Shown here one piece after another: positions 20,453-32,004 of a stretch of DNA of 64,000 bases. The stretch is from NCBI RefSeq assembly GCF_002776525.5, contig NC_045443.1:60112129-60176128 (forward strand). The letters run 5' to 3'. A program made the position numbers and the translations under genes. Each line of letters begins with the position of its first letter. Positions within the stretch are counted from its first letter, which is position 1. Under the pieces are notes generated by a model, which was not told the DNA's origin, made no database searches, and saw only the letters and a list, made by a program, of their open reading frames with translations. This DNA is from Piliocolobus tephrosceles. Its lineage: Eukaryota; Chordata; Mammalia; Primates; Cercopithecidae.

Positions 20453-22080
20453 ACTAATTTCAATTTCTTAGTTTTGATCATTGTACTATGTTTATGTAAG
20501 ATGTTAACAACTGTGGAAACAGAAAAATACTGAATGATTTTTGTCACTTTTCTGTATCTCAAACTGAAAAATTTTAAAACATGGAATACTTATATGCTGT
20601 GGAATAACACAATAATTTGCATATCTGTGCCACTCTATCTTCTGGCTCATGTTGCTATGTTGAATTTGCCAGTTCATGAAATATCAGGTATAATTTCATC
20701 TGCTTATCGTAACATCAGGGCTATAAAACTTCTCTACAGTCACACATCAAATCAAATTAGTGAGATAAGACTTAAGACTTACAGAACACCACAGTGCTAT
20801 TGCTTTACCTTAAATAAAGGTGAATAGTCCAGAATTTAAGATAACCCTTACAAAAAGGCTATGTGAAAGGCTGTTATACATCTACAGTCAATATTTGTTT
20901 CAAGTATAAAGTTTCTCACCAGTGAACTGCCTTTGGTTAGCCCAGTTGCTTTTTAAACGTTTCATCACTATTGTCTTTGGGCCTTTATATCTCATATGGC
21001 TTCTGACACTCTACACCATGATTATCTTTAGTAAGCAAGCATCACATCATACACACGTGCACAGTCTCTATATAACTTCTGACTACCAAATCTCTGTTAA
21101 TTGGAGATAACCTCTGTTATAGGTAATTTACAAAACTCTATGTACTATGCTCTCAAAGAATAAGGTGTTAATCCAAGTTATTTTGTGTATTTTGGATGTG
21201 TACAATCTCATATAACTCGATTATCTGATTAAAGTTCTATGGTTGGGAAAAGTGCTGTATTTTTTTTCAACAATAGCAGAAACTGAACAGTAGCACTGAA
21301 AGCATCTAGTCACTCTATCGGGAATGTCTACACCTCCTCAGAGGAATATCTATGAACGCATAAGACCTTATTTTGTAACCTTGCTGGCTGCAAGATATTA
21401 CCAGAAATGTCAATCAATCAGAAGAAATTTAATTCACAAAACTTCTAAAATTTCACTCCAAAGTGTTTCATTATCAGAAGTGACAAATCAGATTAAGCAG
21501 TTCAACACAATTATTTCATCATAGGAATGTCTTTAAATAGTTGTCACATACAGAATATTTGGGATTTTTCAAATCTTTAAAAACTCCATTTATGCACACA
21601 AAGAGGCATGAGAAAGCCTGGTGAGGGCCAGAACTGCTGAAACAAAGGGTTTGCCATGGTGGTTTTAATTCAGTAAGGGATGGAATCATGTTGGCATTTC
21701 AAAAGCAAAAGGTTAACCCAGTGGTAGGTAGGCTGGAGGGGAAAGTGATGGGAAGACCAGCCTGACTACTTAAAGTGGCTGTCTAAGCCAGAAATGAGGA
21801 AGCACTGCTGTACAGGGAGACAGGAAATAAGACAGAGAACTGGCCTAAGAATGAATGGGGACTCCATTAAGAAGCTGTATACAAGGACTCCCGCCAGTGG
21901 ACTGAATGTGGAGAATGAGGGAGGTGCCCTGTTTCTCACCCAACTGACACAGAGGGACAGTAGACATTTCCACAGACAGGCCAAGTGAGATGAAGGCAGA
22001 AAATACACTGGTAGCACAGGGTAACAGAAGTGGTCATAGAGTGGTATAGACTGTGTCCAATTAACCAAAGTGCAGCTTCC
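20453..22080. other. No recognised feature
   Basis: About 1.6 kb of AT-rich DNA without a repeat I can name. It contains an octamer-like 'atttgcatat' at about 20614-20623. Confidence 0.4.
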
Positions 22081-22229
22081 AAAAGTTCATGTATGAAACA
22101 AATCTTTATTAAACATCTACCATGTGTCAGCTACAGTATTAGACTTTGGAATACAAAGATATCTAAGATGTGGACCTTGCTGCTCCTTAGGCATCTAGCC
22201 AAGCTAATGACCGACATGTAAAACACATT

Positions 22230-22960
22230 TTCATGTTCGAGTGACAATTGTCAATGTTTATTAAGCAGTCATTAATGTACCGGGCATGATGCTAGGAACC
22301 TTAACTGCATGTATTTATTCACTTGACAAATATTTATTAAGCACCTATACTAAGTGCTAGGCTCTCATGGTGCTTATTTTCTGGGAAACCAGACAATAAA
22401 TAAGTAAATAATGAGCAAGGTGATTTCAAATAGTGGTATGCACAGGGAAGACAAGGAGGACTGCATTGGGAGGAAGGGTATACTTGTATTAAATATAGGT
22501 GGTGGTCATGGAGGGCCATGAAGAGCACATCTGAACTCAGACCTGTAAGACAAGGAGGTACACACTGGCAAAGGCAATGGCAGTGTTCCAGGCTGAGGGG
22601 AGAGCAACAGCAAAGGTCTGAAGTGGAGGCAAGTTTGCATGGTCAGAGAACAGAAATGAAGCCAGGGTAACTGGAACCTATCTATGAGCAGGGTGGCAAT
22701 GCTCCTCAAGGTGGTCAGGGACCTAGAAGCCACAGAAGGGCATTCACGCGTGAGCGACATGATCTGACATTTTTAAAGATCATTCTGGGAGCTGAATGAA
22801 GAAAAGGTGGTATGAATGGATGCAGGAAAACCAGTTAGGAGTCCAGAAGAGGCTGTAGTGAAGACAGAGAGAAGAGGATGATTACTGGATACATTTCAGA
22901 GGTGGAGACGAAAGAACACGCTGACGGGGCAAAGAACAGAGCCTGAGTATTCACTTCATC
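22230..22960 (-). repeat. Ancient LINE 3' region (L2/L1M type), minus strand
   Basis: The reverse-complement consensus order is visible: 'caaatatttattaagcacc', 'ccagacaataaataagtaaat', 'gaactcagacctgtaag', 'gtgttccaggctgagggg', 'gcgacatgatctgacattttt' and 'gatcattctgggagctg'. A second diverged copy of the same start lies at about 22095-22215 ('ctttattaaacatctaccat'). Confidence 0.65.
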
Positions 22961-23514
22961 ATCTAGGTGGATGGTGGTGCCATTTACTGAAATTTATAAA
23001 ATGGAGGGAGAGGCAGAAGTTACAGGAAAGGGAACAAAGGCATTGAAAATTCAGAACTCTGCCCATGCGGAAGAAGCCAAGGGGAGTCATCCAGTAGTTG
23101 TTTCAGTCAAGAGTCTGGAGCTCAGGGCTGGGGACACACATTTGGTCACTATCTACCTATGAATGGTATTTAGAGACCCTGGAATAAAAACGACTGGAAC
23201 CAAGAAATAAGACCTGGTTGTTCAGACAAAGGAAGAGCCAGCAAAGGAAACTTCAGACACAGCATCCCAGGAAGGCAGAAGAAAACCAAGAAACTATCGT
23301 CAGAAATGCCAACATAAGAAAAGGGTGTTTCAAGGAGAAATTGGGCCACGGAGCTATAATACTGCTAAATAAAGAATTGTGCAAGGAACCCCTGTATTTT
23401 GTAACATGGAAGTCGCTGGTGACATTGTGAAAAGCAGTTTCAAGGGCAAGTTAGGGAGGAAGTCTGGATAAGGGTGGGGAGAGGAGAGAATGGAATATAA
23501 AGTAAAACTAGGAT

Positions 23515-23690
23515 ATGCAAACAACTTTACAGGCATTTACCCAGATTATCCCATTTGATTCCCACAATTAAGTCCATTTTACAATCGAGAGGATACTTGG
23601 CTAAAATCTTGTGAGTGATGCAAGGTGACGAAGTCAGAATTAGGAACCTCCAGAGAGATTCCAGAACTCGCATTCTTTAACACTAATGTG
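23515..23690 (-). repeat. MIR SINE
   Basis: Reverse-complement MIR words: 'attatcccatttgattcccac', 'agtccattttacaatcgagag' and 'gatgcaaggtgacgaagtcag'. Confidence 0.7.
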
Positions 23691-24109
23691 GAACTTCAAA
23701 AAGTTGGGTATGACATAAAGGAGGGTTTGTGGTAAACTATGCCCACGGTTGTCAATCTAAACTACCTAGAATCCCTAGCAATGATTGTTTAGAAACCATG
23801 GCCAAACTGTTTAGAAACCAGGCCCAAGAGTTAGCTGCCTGGTCACTTGCAGTCTTAACCCACTTCCATTCCATAGTCAGAATTTCAAAATCAAAATCAA
23901 AAGGTTCTTGGAAGACCCAATATTGTCACGATATCAGATATTCCCAACTTGATCTACATACTTAACGCAATTCCAATCAAAGTTGTTCTGTAGATACTGA
24001 CAAACTGATCCTAAAGTTTAAATGGGAAGGCAAAAGACCCAGAATAGCCAATACGATACTGAAGGAAGAAGAACAAAGAGGGCTGACACTACCTGACTTC
24101 AAGACTTAC

Positions 24110-24290
24110 AGCTGGGCACTGTGGTGTGTGCTTGCTGTAGTCCTAACTACTCATGAGGCTGAGGCGAGAGATTACTTGAGCCCAGGAGTTCAAGTCCATC
24201 CTGGGTAACATAGCAAGACCCTGTCTCTAAAAAAATTTAATATATATATGTATATATATATTAAATTTATATATGTATATATATATAAGC
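24110..24290 (+). mobile_element. Free left Alu monomer (FLAM type) with AT-rich tail
   Basis: A single Alu left-arm unit ('gctgggcactgtggtgtgtg' to 'agcaagaccctgtctct', 24110-24232) without a right arm is followed by a (TA)n-rich microsatellite tail (24236-24288). It sits inside the L1M ORF2 remnant. Confidence 0.8.
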
Positions 24291-24940
24291 AATGTAACAT
24301 TGCATTTATCAAGACGGTGTAGTGTTGGCAAATGAACAAATACCAGCAGACCAACAGACCAGAAGAGAGAGCCCAGAAATAGACCCACATAAATACAGTC
24401 AACTGATCTTTGACAAAGAAGCAAGAGCAATACAATGGAGCAAAGATAATCTTTTCAACAAACCATGCTGGAACAACTAGAAATTCACATGCAATAAAAT
24501 GACTCTAGACACAGATTTTACACATTTCACAAAAATTAATTTGAAATGAATTGCAAACCTAAATGTAAAACACAAAGCTATAAAACTTCTAGAAAATAAT
24601 GTAGTAGAAAATCTATGTGGCCTTGAGTTTGGCAATGAGTTTTAAAATACAATGTCAAAGGTACGATCTCTGAAAGAAATGATTGATAAGCTAGACTTCA
24701 TTAAAATTAAGATTTCTGCTCTGCAACAGACACTGTCAAGAAAACAGAGAGACGAACCACAGACTGGCAGAAAATATTTGCCAAAGACATATCTGGTAAA
24801 GGATTTTTATCCAAAACATACTAAGAACTCTTAAAACTCAACAATAAAAAAACAGCCTGATTAGAAGATGGGTCAAAGACCTTATCAGGCATCTCACCAA
24901 AGATAAACAGAAGGCAAATAAGCATATTAACAAGTGTTCC

Positions 24941-25185
24941 AGGTTGGACATGCCAGTGGCTCATACCTGGAATCCCAGCACTTTGGGAGGCTGAGGTGGA
25001 AGGAGCGCTTGAGCCCAGGTATTCGAGACCAGCCTGGGAAACACAGGTGCAATCCCATCGTACAGACGAAAACTAGCCAGGTATGACTGTGCACACCTGT
25101 AGTCTCAACTACTCAGGAGGCTGAAGTGGGAGGAATGCTTGAGCCTGGAAGGTCAAGACTGCAGTGAGTTCATGATGGTGCCAAT
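24941..25185 (+). mobile_element. AluJ-type, 3'-truncated
   Basis: An Alu from its start ('atgccagtggctcatacctgg') through most of the right arm ('gactgcagtgagttcatgatg') stops without an A-tail and joins the L1M 3' UTR. Highly diverged, so an old copy. Confidence 0.8.
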
Positions 25186-25439
25186 TATGTGTGTGGGTTG
25201 AGTGAATATGGGAAATCTCTGTACTTTCTGCTCAATTTTGTTGTGAACCTAAATCTGTTATAAAAAATAAAGTCTACTTGAAAAATAAAAGCATTCCTGA
25301 ACATTTACCATCTGTAGACATTGTTATGAAAGCAATAAGGATAAGTTTTAGCAGCCCCTGAAAAGTAAACAGCTATTAACAATGGAAAATATCACCTTAC
25401 TTTGAAATCTTTCAATAAGTGATTAATGGAGTCAACACT

Positions 25440-25522
25440 TATTGATTGGGAATATATATAATATCATTTCATGTGTGTATATATACACATATATATACAT
25501 ATATATGTGTATATATATGAAA
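25440..25522. repeat. AT/GT-rich microsatellite with palindromes
   Basis: Alternating TA, CA and TG steps. It includes 'atgtgtgtatatatacacat', which is nearly self-complementary and could form a cruciform. Confidence 0.8.
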
Positions 25523-25575
25523 CAGCAAGAAAAAATGTCTGACACTTAACTCCTTTAAGACTTGGCTTGTTTGAA

Positions 25576-25880
25576 GGCCGGGCATGGTGACTCATGCCTG
25601 TAATCCCAGCACTTTGGGAGACCAAGGCGGGCGGCTCACCTGAGGCAGGAGTTCAGGACCAGCCTGACTAACATGGTGAAATCCCATCTCTACTCAAAAT
25701 ACCAAAATTAGCTGGGCATGGTAGCGGGCGCCTGTAATCCCAGCTACTTTGGAGGCTGAGACAGGAGAATCACTTGAACCCAGGAGGTGGAGGTTGCAGT
25801 GAGCCAAGATCGTGCCATTGTACTCCAGTCTGGGCGACAGAGCAAAACTCTCTCAAAAAAAAAAAAAAAAAAAAAAAAAA
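25576..25880 (+). mobile_element. Full-length AluS
   Basis: Alu with a 28-base A-tail. Direct repeats 'aagacttggcttgtttgaa' (25557-25575) and 'aagacttggctgtttgaa' (25881-25898) differ by one T and mark the target-site duplication. Confidence 0.95.
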
Positions 25881-25898
25881 AAGACTTGGCTGTTTGAA

Positions 25899-26655
25899 TT
25901 CCAGAGCATACTTTTCCGTAAAAGTGATGTATCTTCATAATCTTGTTACACACTCTGTCTGGGAAAATGCATTCCATATATGAAATCATATCATACCTAT
26001 ATGGGAAACTCCATAAAAGCAGCAACCTAAGGATCAGTGCCTGGTGCATTTATCCAGTCTAAGATCAACCAATAAGATGAACCATTAGTTTACAGACTGT
26101 TAAGAAAGCCAAGTAAACTGATACAATGCTTTCTTTTCATTTATAATTATTGAAGAAGCTTTTAGGTAATTAGATTTTTCCATGTATCAACCATGTACCT
26201 ACATGAAAATTAAAATAAGTTGGCCAAGATTTTGCTAACACATCTTCACATGCCCAGTTTGACTCTTCTCAGTCATTTTAACTCAGATGCTAATGTCCAT
26301 TTCTTCTATCATATGCTCCACTATTGTCTCTGGGACATTTTTCTAGCTGTCCTATACTCAATATGCCAGTTTTGAGGCTGGCGCTTTTTTGTTCTTACCT
26401 AGTATCACAGCAGAGGGCCTTTGGGATAACTAAGACTCATATCTTTGGTGACTAAAATTGCCACAGAGTTAGCAGTTGTCAAGTCTTGTCGACAGAATTA
26501 CAAGTGGGTCACCATACTCTTCAATGAATATATTCTTTACTGTTCAGATACACATCTGTGAAAGCGATCAAGAACCTACATACTGGGGGAATTATATGGG
26601 GGCTTTGGGACATCTTTTCCAGACTACTGAGTCATTTCTTCTTCAGTTTGGCTGA

Positions 26656-26704
<49 letters not shown>

Positions 26705-27639
26705 GCGTGTGGATACATGATAACATCTTTGCATAAGAACTCTTAGCAATTGTTTGGCAGTTTATGATTAACTTATGGCTACGACGTTCAGCCACCACCA
26801 ATTGTGTAAAGTATCACAGATGCTTTCACAGCCTCTGCTCATGCCTTTGATCTCTGTAGTAACTTTAACATTTCAGAAAAATTTACAGCCTTTTAAAGAA
26901 CACTGAGTTTTTATCAGCATTTCCTATCTGTCTAAATTCAGCTTTTTTTCCCAGTTAAATCACTAGAAAATAAGTAACTACAGTTCAAAGTCAGCAGGAA
27001 GTTTGATAAATGGATGTTCTACGCTTCAACAACAGACCTGTGCAACCTATGAATTGGACATGCCAGTCTCTTACTGCTTTGAAATTCCTTTCATCTCTTT
27101 GAAGAGATCTACCAATTTTTCCTGCTTTCAGTTGCATAATTTGTCACCTAGGAGGTAATACTTTTGCCATAACTCTGTAACACAGCTTCAGCCACTTGTC
27201 TTCTGCCTCAGGCCCTCCACAGTTCCTGGTTGCTTCTTTGCAAAAATAGCAACTGAGGTCATTCTTGTACAAAAATGTGCTTCACTAATTCCAAATTTAC
27301 ATCCTGTTGTTCTACTTCTATAACTTTCTACATATATAAATCCTTTTTTAAAATTTTGAGTCACAATTTAAAATTTTTGAAGATCTTTTATATGCAACTA
27401 AACTCAATATGTGCTTACCAACAGTATACATCAACACAATTGTTACGTCCAAATTTGCACAAGCTCACGTAATGACAATGACTTATCATTGCCATCTAGT
27501 CAATGGTGATAAGATGCTATCAGCAGTAAATACATCCTGATTTCAGAGAAATTAAAATGTGGGGGCAAATGTACATTTCAAAAGTAAGGCATAAGTGGAT
27601 ACCCCTTTAGTTTATGTTAAAAAATCATTTCCAAAGATG
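25899..27639. other. No recognised repeat apart from (GT)n
   Basis: About 1.7 kb with no interspersed repeat I can identify, apart from the dinucleotide tract at 26659-26701. No supported reading frame. Confidence 0.4.
26659..26701. repeat. (GT)21 microsatellite
   Basis: An uninterrupted GT run of 43 bases. This length is expected to be polymorphic within a primate species. Confidence 0.97.
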
Positions 27640-27960
27640 GACATCAGAAATCCCTCACATCTCTGTATAGACTTGCCATTCCTCCCATCAAGAAACATAG
27701 TCCTGGTCCTTCACTTGTGACTTGATTTCACCAACAGAATGTGGCAGAAGTGAGATTCTGAGAATTTAAGCTAAAGTATTAAGAAGTTTGGGCTACAGTC
27801 TAGAGAAGGAGTTGGTGGACTACAGTCCAGTGGGTCAAATCTGGTCTGTTTTTATACTGCCTCTGAGCTAAGGATAGCTTTCATATTTTAAAAGAGTTTT
27901 AAAATAAGAAAATATGTGACAGAGATCGTTTGGGCCCCAAAGCTGTGAGGCCTAACTGGC

Positions 27961-28650
27961 TGTATTCATTTGCTAGGGTTGCCTTAACAAAATACCACAG
28001 GCTTCAACAACATAAATTTGTACCTTCACAGTTCTGGAGGCTAAAAGTCCAACATCAAGATGTCAGCAGAGTTTATTTCTCCTGAGGCCTCTCTCCTCGA
28101 AGACGGTCTTCCCTGTCTGCATGTCTGTGTACTAATCTCCTTTTCTTATAAGGATATCAGTCATATTGAGTCATATTGAATTAGGGCCCACTTGACCTCA
28201 TTTAACCTTTTTTTTTTTTTCTGAGACAGGGCTTCACTCTGTTGCCCCAGCTAAAGTGCAATGAGAAGATCATGGCTCACTGTAGCCTCTATTTCCTGGG
28301 CTCAAGCAATCCTGCCACTTCAGCCACCCAGGTAGTTGGGACTATAGATGCATGCCACCATGCCTGGTTAATATGTGTGTGTGTGTGGAGGGGAAGGCGG
28401 TTTCTTTTTTGGGGAAAGACAAGGTTTGCCATGTTGCCCAGGTTGGTCTTGAACTTCTGGCCTCAAGTGATCCACCAGCCTCAGCCTCCCAAAGTGCTAG
28501 GATTACAGGCATGAACCACTATGCCTGTCATTAAATTAATCTTAATTACCTCTTTAAAGGCCCTATCTCCAAATATACTCACATTCTGAGGTACTAGGGG
28601 TTAGGACTTCAACATATGAATTTTGGGGAAACACAATTCAGCCTTTAACA
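27961..28650 (-). mobile_element. MLT1-like LTR, split by an Alu
   Basis: The reverse-complement LTR starts 'tgtattcatttgctagggttg', continues 'gttctggaggctaaaagtcc' and 'tgacctcatttaacc', and resumes after the Alu at 28530 ('taattacctctttaaaggcc') to '...acaattcagcctttaaca'. Flanks 'ctggc' (27956-27960) and 'ccggt' (28651-28655) could be a 5-bp TSD with two transitions. Confidence 0.8.
28208..28529 (-). mobile_element. AluJ-type inside the MLT1-like LTR
   Basis: T-run, 'ctgagacagggcttcactctg', then a complete reverse-complement Alu ending 'accactatgcctgtc'. A G-rich and TG-rich insertion ('atgtgtgtgtgtgtggagg') replaces the mid-element linker near 28373-28410. Confidence 0.9.
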
Positions 28651-29257
28651 CCGGTCTTTTTCAGAAAATGTTCCTAATCTCTGGGTCACACTATTGAATG
28701 AGAAGAGACCAGGTAGAGAGAGAGGCTCAGCCAGACATCAGCCATTCCAGCTCCGTGCTAGCTAGACATGTGAATAAAGCCCCCTTGGATGGTCCAGCCA
28801 CAGCCAAGCTCCCAGCTAAATTCAGATACCTAAGTGACTCCTGACGATACAATGTAGAGCAGAGACAAGCCATCTCATTGAACCCCACCAAAACTGCAGG
28901 CTCATGATCAAATAAATGGTTGTGTTTAAGTCACTAAGTTGGGGGTGTTTTAAACTCAGCAATAAATGATGGGAATAGCTTCTATGGCAGAGGCCCCAGG
29001 ATAGGAGCTCTCAGGCATGGAACCAAAAGGGAGAAAGGCTTTTTGTAGGGGTGACAGCAAAGGAAGAGTTGGGATAAAAGGTAAAGGCAAGAATATACAG
29101 TAGCCAGGACCCAATAAGGTATTTAGATGATAACGTTGCTCCTTGTGTTAACGAGGAAATCTCCTAGTATGTATATTGAAAGTAGGGTTGTATCAGAGAG
29201 TAGGTGGCTGCAATGAAAAGGACAAAAGCCCCAAAACAAATCCCAGGAAACATACAG

Positions 29258-29410
29258 GTTCTGCCTCAAATTAGCTTTGGTAAGATACTTAGACTCTTAG
29301 ATGTTCTGTGTCCTCATCTTTAAAACAGGGACAATACAACCTCCCAGATTTAAAAGTATTAGACATGAAAGTATGAAGTCCTTAGCATAGCACTGGACAA
29401 ATGGTAGGCA
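29258..29410 (+). repeat. MIR SINE fragment
   Basis: 'ttctgcctcaaattagctttg', 'tgtcctcatctttaaaacagg', 'gtccttagcatagcactgg' and 'acaaatggtaggcat' match the second half of MIR. Confidence 0.7.
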
Positions 29411-29490
29411 TACCACCTTGTCTGTGTTCCAGTCTTTCCAAGAGATGTAATGCCTACCCTATCTGAAAGGCTTATTCATAAGCTCAAATT

Positions 29491-29575
29491 TGCTAGGCAC
29501 TATGGCTCATGCCTTTAATTTCCACATGTTGGGAGGTCAAAGAGGAAGGATCAATTGAGCCCAGAAGTTCAAATT
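29491..29575 (+). mobile_element. Alu left-arm fragment
   Basis: 'tgctaggcactatggctcatg' through 'gatcaattgagcccagaag' matches the first 80 bp of Alu and then stops. Very diverged. Confidence 0.75.
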
Positions 29576-29869
29576 CAATAAAACACACAAAAATGGTTTG
29601 AAAGGTATTAAGCCCTACCAAATAATATGATTGCAATATATAAAAATTTGATTTTTATTGTTGGGGGCTGCATAGCAACTTTGTGAAACTTAAGTATATC
29701 TGCATAATTGTTTTTATATTGTTACTATTAAAGTTATCAGCATTAGTTACTTATTCCAGTTACCCATCTCCATCTTCAGAAGGGAAGGTCAGCACAGTAT
29801 CTAAAGAAGGAAAATGAAGATAGGAGGAATCCATAACTCCATTCTTTTTTGTGTGTGTTACAGCAACAC

Positions 29870-29990
29870 CCCCATCTATTTAGCGGGGCATCCCCAGTGC
29901 AGTTCCACTATGCATCCTCTTTATCACCAGCAGGACTTAGCACTGGGCTTGGTATACAAGAGATACTGAATATTTACTGAATATAGAAGA
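29870..29990 (+). repeat. L2 LINE 3' tail, tentative
   Basis: 'ccccagtgcagttccactatg' and 'agcactgggcttggtatac' followed by 'gagatactgaatatttactga' resemble the L2 tail ('agcacagtgcctggcacatag ... gctcaataaatg'). Confidence 0.45.
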
Positions 29991-30166
29991 GAGGACAAGC
30001 CAATAGTCTCAGAGAGAATTAAGGAGATACCCCCTTTAGTGTGATTTTTACATGCAACTCATGGAGGTAGTGGTTCATTTTGGAAAGATGACTATAAATG
30101 GACACGTTCAATGACAATCACTGCCCAAACTTATAAGTGCCTATGTTTGAAGCCTGGGGCACAGGG

Positions 30167-30770
30167 TAGTGGTTCTCAAAGTGTAGTGCTCAGAACAACA
30201 GCAGCAGCAGCACCTGGGACTCATTAGAAAGCAAATTCTAGGGCCCTACTGCTATGGTTTGGATACGGTTTATTTGTTTGATCCCACCAAGTCTCATATT
30301 GAAATCTGATCCCCAGTGTTGAAGGTGGAGCATGGTGGGAGGTGTGTGCCATGGGAGCAGATCCCTCACAAATAGATTGGTGGAATTCTCAAGGGAGTGA
30401 GTGACTTCTCTTCATTCCCGCAATAACTGGTTGTTGAAAAGAGCCTGGGGCCTCCTCTGCACTTGCACTCACTCACTGTCTCCTTCTCATGCCATCTGAT
30501 CTGTGCACATGCAGGCTCTCCTTTGCCTTCCACCATGCGTGGAAGCAACCTGAGGCCCTCACCAGAAGTGGAGCAGGTGCTGGAGCCATGCTTCTTGTAT
30601 AGCCTGCAGAACCATGAGACAACGAAACTTCCTTTATAAATTACCCAGCCTCAGGTATTCCTTTACAGCAACATAAACAGACTAAGAGACCCACCCAGAA
30701 CTACCAAGCAAATAATAGTTTAATAAGCCCTATAGGTGATTCTGACACATGTTAGACAATCAGTAGCCTA
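30167..30770 (+). mobile_element. MER5A hAT element split by an MST LTR
   Basis: The left half (30167-30249) reads 'tagtggttctcaaagtgtag', 'cagcagcacctggga' and 'gcaaattctagggcc'. The right half (30690-30770) reads 'cccacccagaactacc', 'aataagccctataggtgattc' and 'tgacacatgttagac'. Removing the LTR restores the MER5A order. Confidence 0.88.
30250..30689 (+). mobile_element. MST-family solo LTR (ERVL-MaLR) inside MER5A
   Basis: A 440-bp LTR starts 'tgctatggtttggatacgg', contains 'ctcatattgaaatctgatcc', 'gaagcaacctgaggccctc' and 'tataaattacccagcctcagg', and ends 'aacagactaagaga'. Flanks 'cctac' (30245-30249) and 'cccac' (30690-30694) are a 5-bp TSD with one change. No internal retroviral region is present. 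Confidence 0.92.
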
Positions 30771-30918
30771 GGGAAATGCACTTCTATTATCAGCTACATT
30801 TTACAACAAAATGTCTATTCCCTTTGTGTTTCACCAACTAGCTCATTCAGATAATGTGAATACCGGCTAATTACTGCAATGATGTTTGCTTCCAAGCATT
30901 AAAAAAATTGCCAGTGTT

Positions 30919-31990
30919 ATGGGCAAGGGCTTCATGACTAAAACACCAAAAGCAATGGCAACAAAAGCCAACATAGACAAATGGGATCTAATTAAACTAA
31001 AGAGCTTCTGCACAGCAAAAGAAACTACCATCAGAGTGAATAGACAACCTACAGAATGGGAGAAAATTTTTACAATCTACCCATCTGACAAAGGGCTAAT
31101 ATCCAGAGCCTACAAAGAACTTAAATTTACAAGAAAAAATTAAACAACCCCATCAAAAAGTGGGCAAAGGATATGAACAGACACTTCTCAAAAGAAGACA
31201 TTTATGCAGCCAACAGACACATGAAAAAATGCTCATCACCAGCCATCAGAGAAATGCAAATCCAAACCACAATGAGATTCCATCTCACACCAGTTAGAAT
31301 GGAGATCATTAAAAAGTCAGGAAACAACAGGTGCTGGAGAGGATGTGGAGAAATAGGAATGTTTTTACACTGTTGGTGGGATTGTAAACTAGTTCAACCA
31401 TTGTAGAAGAGAGTGTGGCGATTCCTCCATGATCTAGAACTAGAAATACCATTTGACCCAGCCATCCCATTACTGGGGATATACCCAAAGGATTATAAAT
31501 CATGCTGCTATAAAGACACATGCACACGTATGTTTACTGCGGTACTATTCACAATAGCAAAGACTTGGAACCAACCCAAATGTCCATCAATGATAGACTG
31601 GATTAAGAAAATGTGGCACATATATACCATATATACCATATACTATGCAACCATAAAAAAGGATGAGTTCATGTCCTTTGTAGGGACATGGATGAAGCTG
31701 GAAACCATCATTCTGAGCAAACTATCACAAGGACAGAAAACCAAACACCACCTGTTCTCACTCATAGGTGGGAATTGAACAATGAGAACACTTGGACATA
31801 GGGTGGGGAATATCCACATGGGACCTGTCGTAGGGTGGGGGGAAGCGGGAGGGATAGCATTAGGAGAAATACCTAAGGTAAATGACGAGTTCATGGGTGC
31901 AGCACACCTACATGGCCCATGTATACATATGTAACAAACCTGCACGTTGTGCACATGTACCCTAGAACTTAAAGTATAATAATAATAAAA
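30919..31990 (+). mobile_element. 5'-truncated L1 (L1PA/L1PB type), broken ORF2 C-terminus and 3' UTR
   Basis: The fragment carries the C-terminal portion of L1 ORF2. The frame shifts near 31140 and an in-frame stop lies at 31404-31406. The natural stop is at 31776-31778, followed by a 3' UTR ending 'ccctagaacttaaagtataat' and an A-rich tail. Imperfect flanking repeats 'attgccagtgtt' (30907-30918) and 'gttaccagtgtt' (31993-32004) are the target-site duplication. It lacks the endonuclease and polymerase regions and is inactive. Confidence 0.95.
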
Positions 31991-32004
31991 AAGTTACCAG
32001 TGTT

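Larger units (their letters stand above)
23880..25292 (+). mobile_element. Old L1 (L1M) ORF2 and 3' end, broken by two Alu-family insertions
   Basis: ORF2-derived text ('caattccaatcaaagttgt', 'gcaaaagacccagaatagcc', 'tgacactacctgacttcaag') stops at an Alu monomer (24110) and resumes at about 24300 ('catttatcaagacggtgtag', 'acagtcaactgatctttgac'). It runs to about 24940, is interrupted again by an Alu, and ends with an L1M-type 3' UTR ('ctgctcaattttgttgtgaac', 'ataaagtct'). All frames are heavily broken. An L1M age fits the mutation load. Confidence 0.85.
27796..28683 (+). mobile_element. hAT-type non-autonomous DNA element, split
   Basis: The left part (27796-27960) contains 'gttggtggactacagtcc' and 'gtgggtcaaatctggtctg'. 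The right part (28651-28683) is 'ctttttcagaaaatgttcc' and 'taatctctgg'. Joined, they follow the pattern of a common mammalian MITE ('ggcaaactayggcc ... aaaagtttgccgacccctg'). Exact name not assigned. Confidence 0.6.
27640..28980 (+). mobile_element. Outermost ancient LTR (MLT-like) of a nested stack
   Basis: The left part (about 27640-27795) reads 'cttcacttgtgacttgatttc' and 'ccaacagaatgtggcagaag'. The right part (about 28684-28980) reads 'gagaagagaccaggtagagag', 'cagccaagctcccagct', 'caaataaatggttgtg' and 'aagtcactaagttggggg'. Together they form one LTR-like element that was later split by a hAT element. Confidence 0.6.

Noticed and set aside
20930..21110. Mitochondrial DNA insertion
   Set aside because: A hydrophobic frame prompted the idea, but the text does not match any mitochondrial gene order or motif I know.
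30886..31778. L1 ORF2 fragments as a functional gene
   Set aside because: The element is 5'-truncated, frameshifted near 31140 and has an internal stop at 31404-31406. It is a dead retrotransposon copy.
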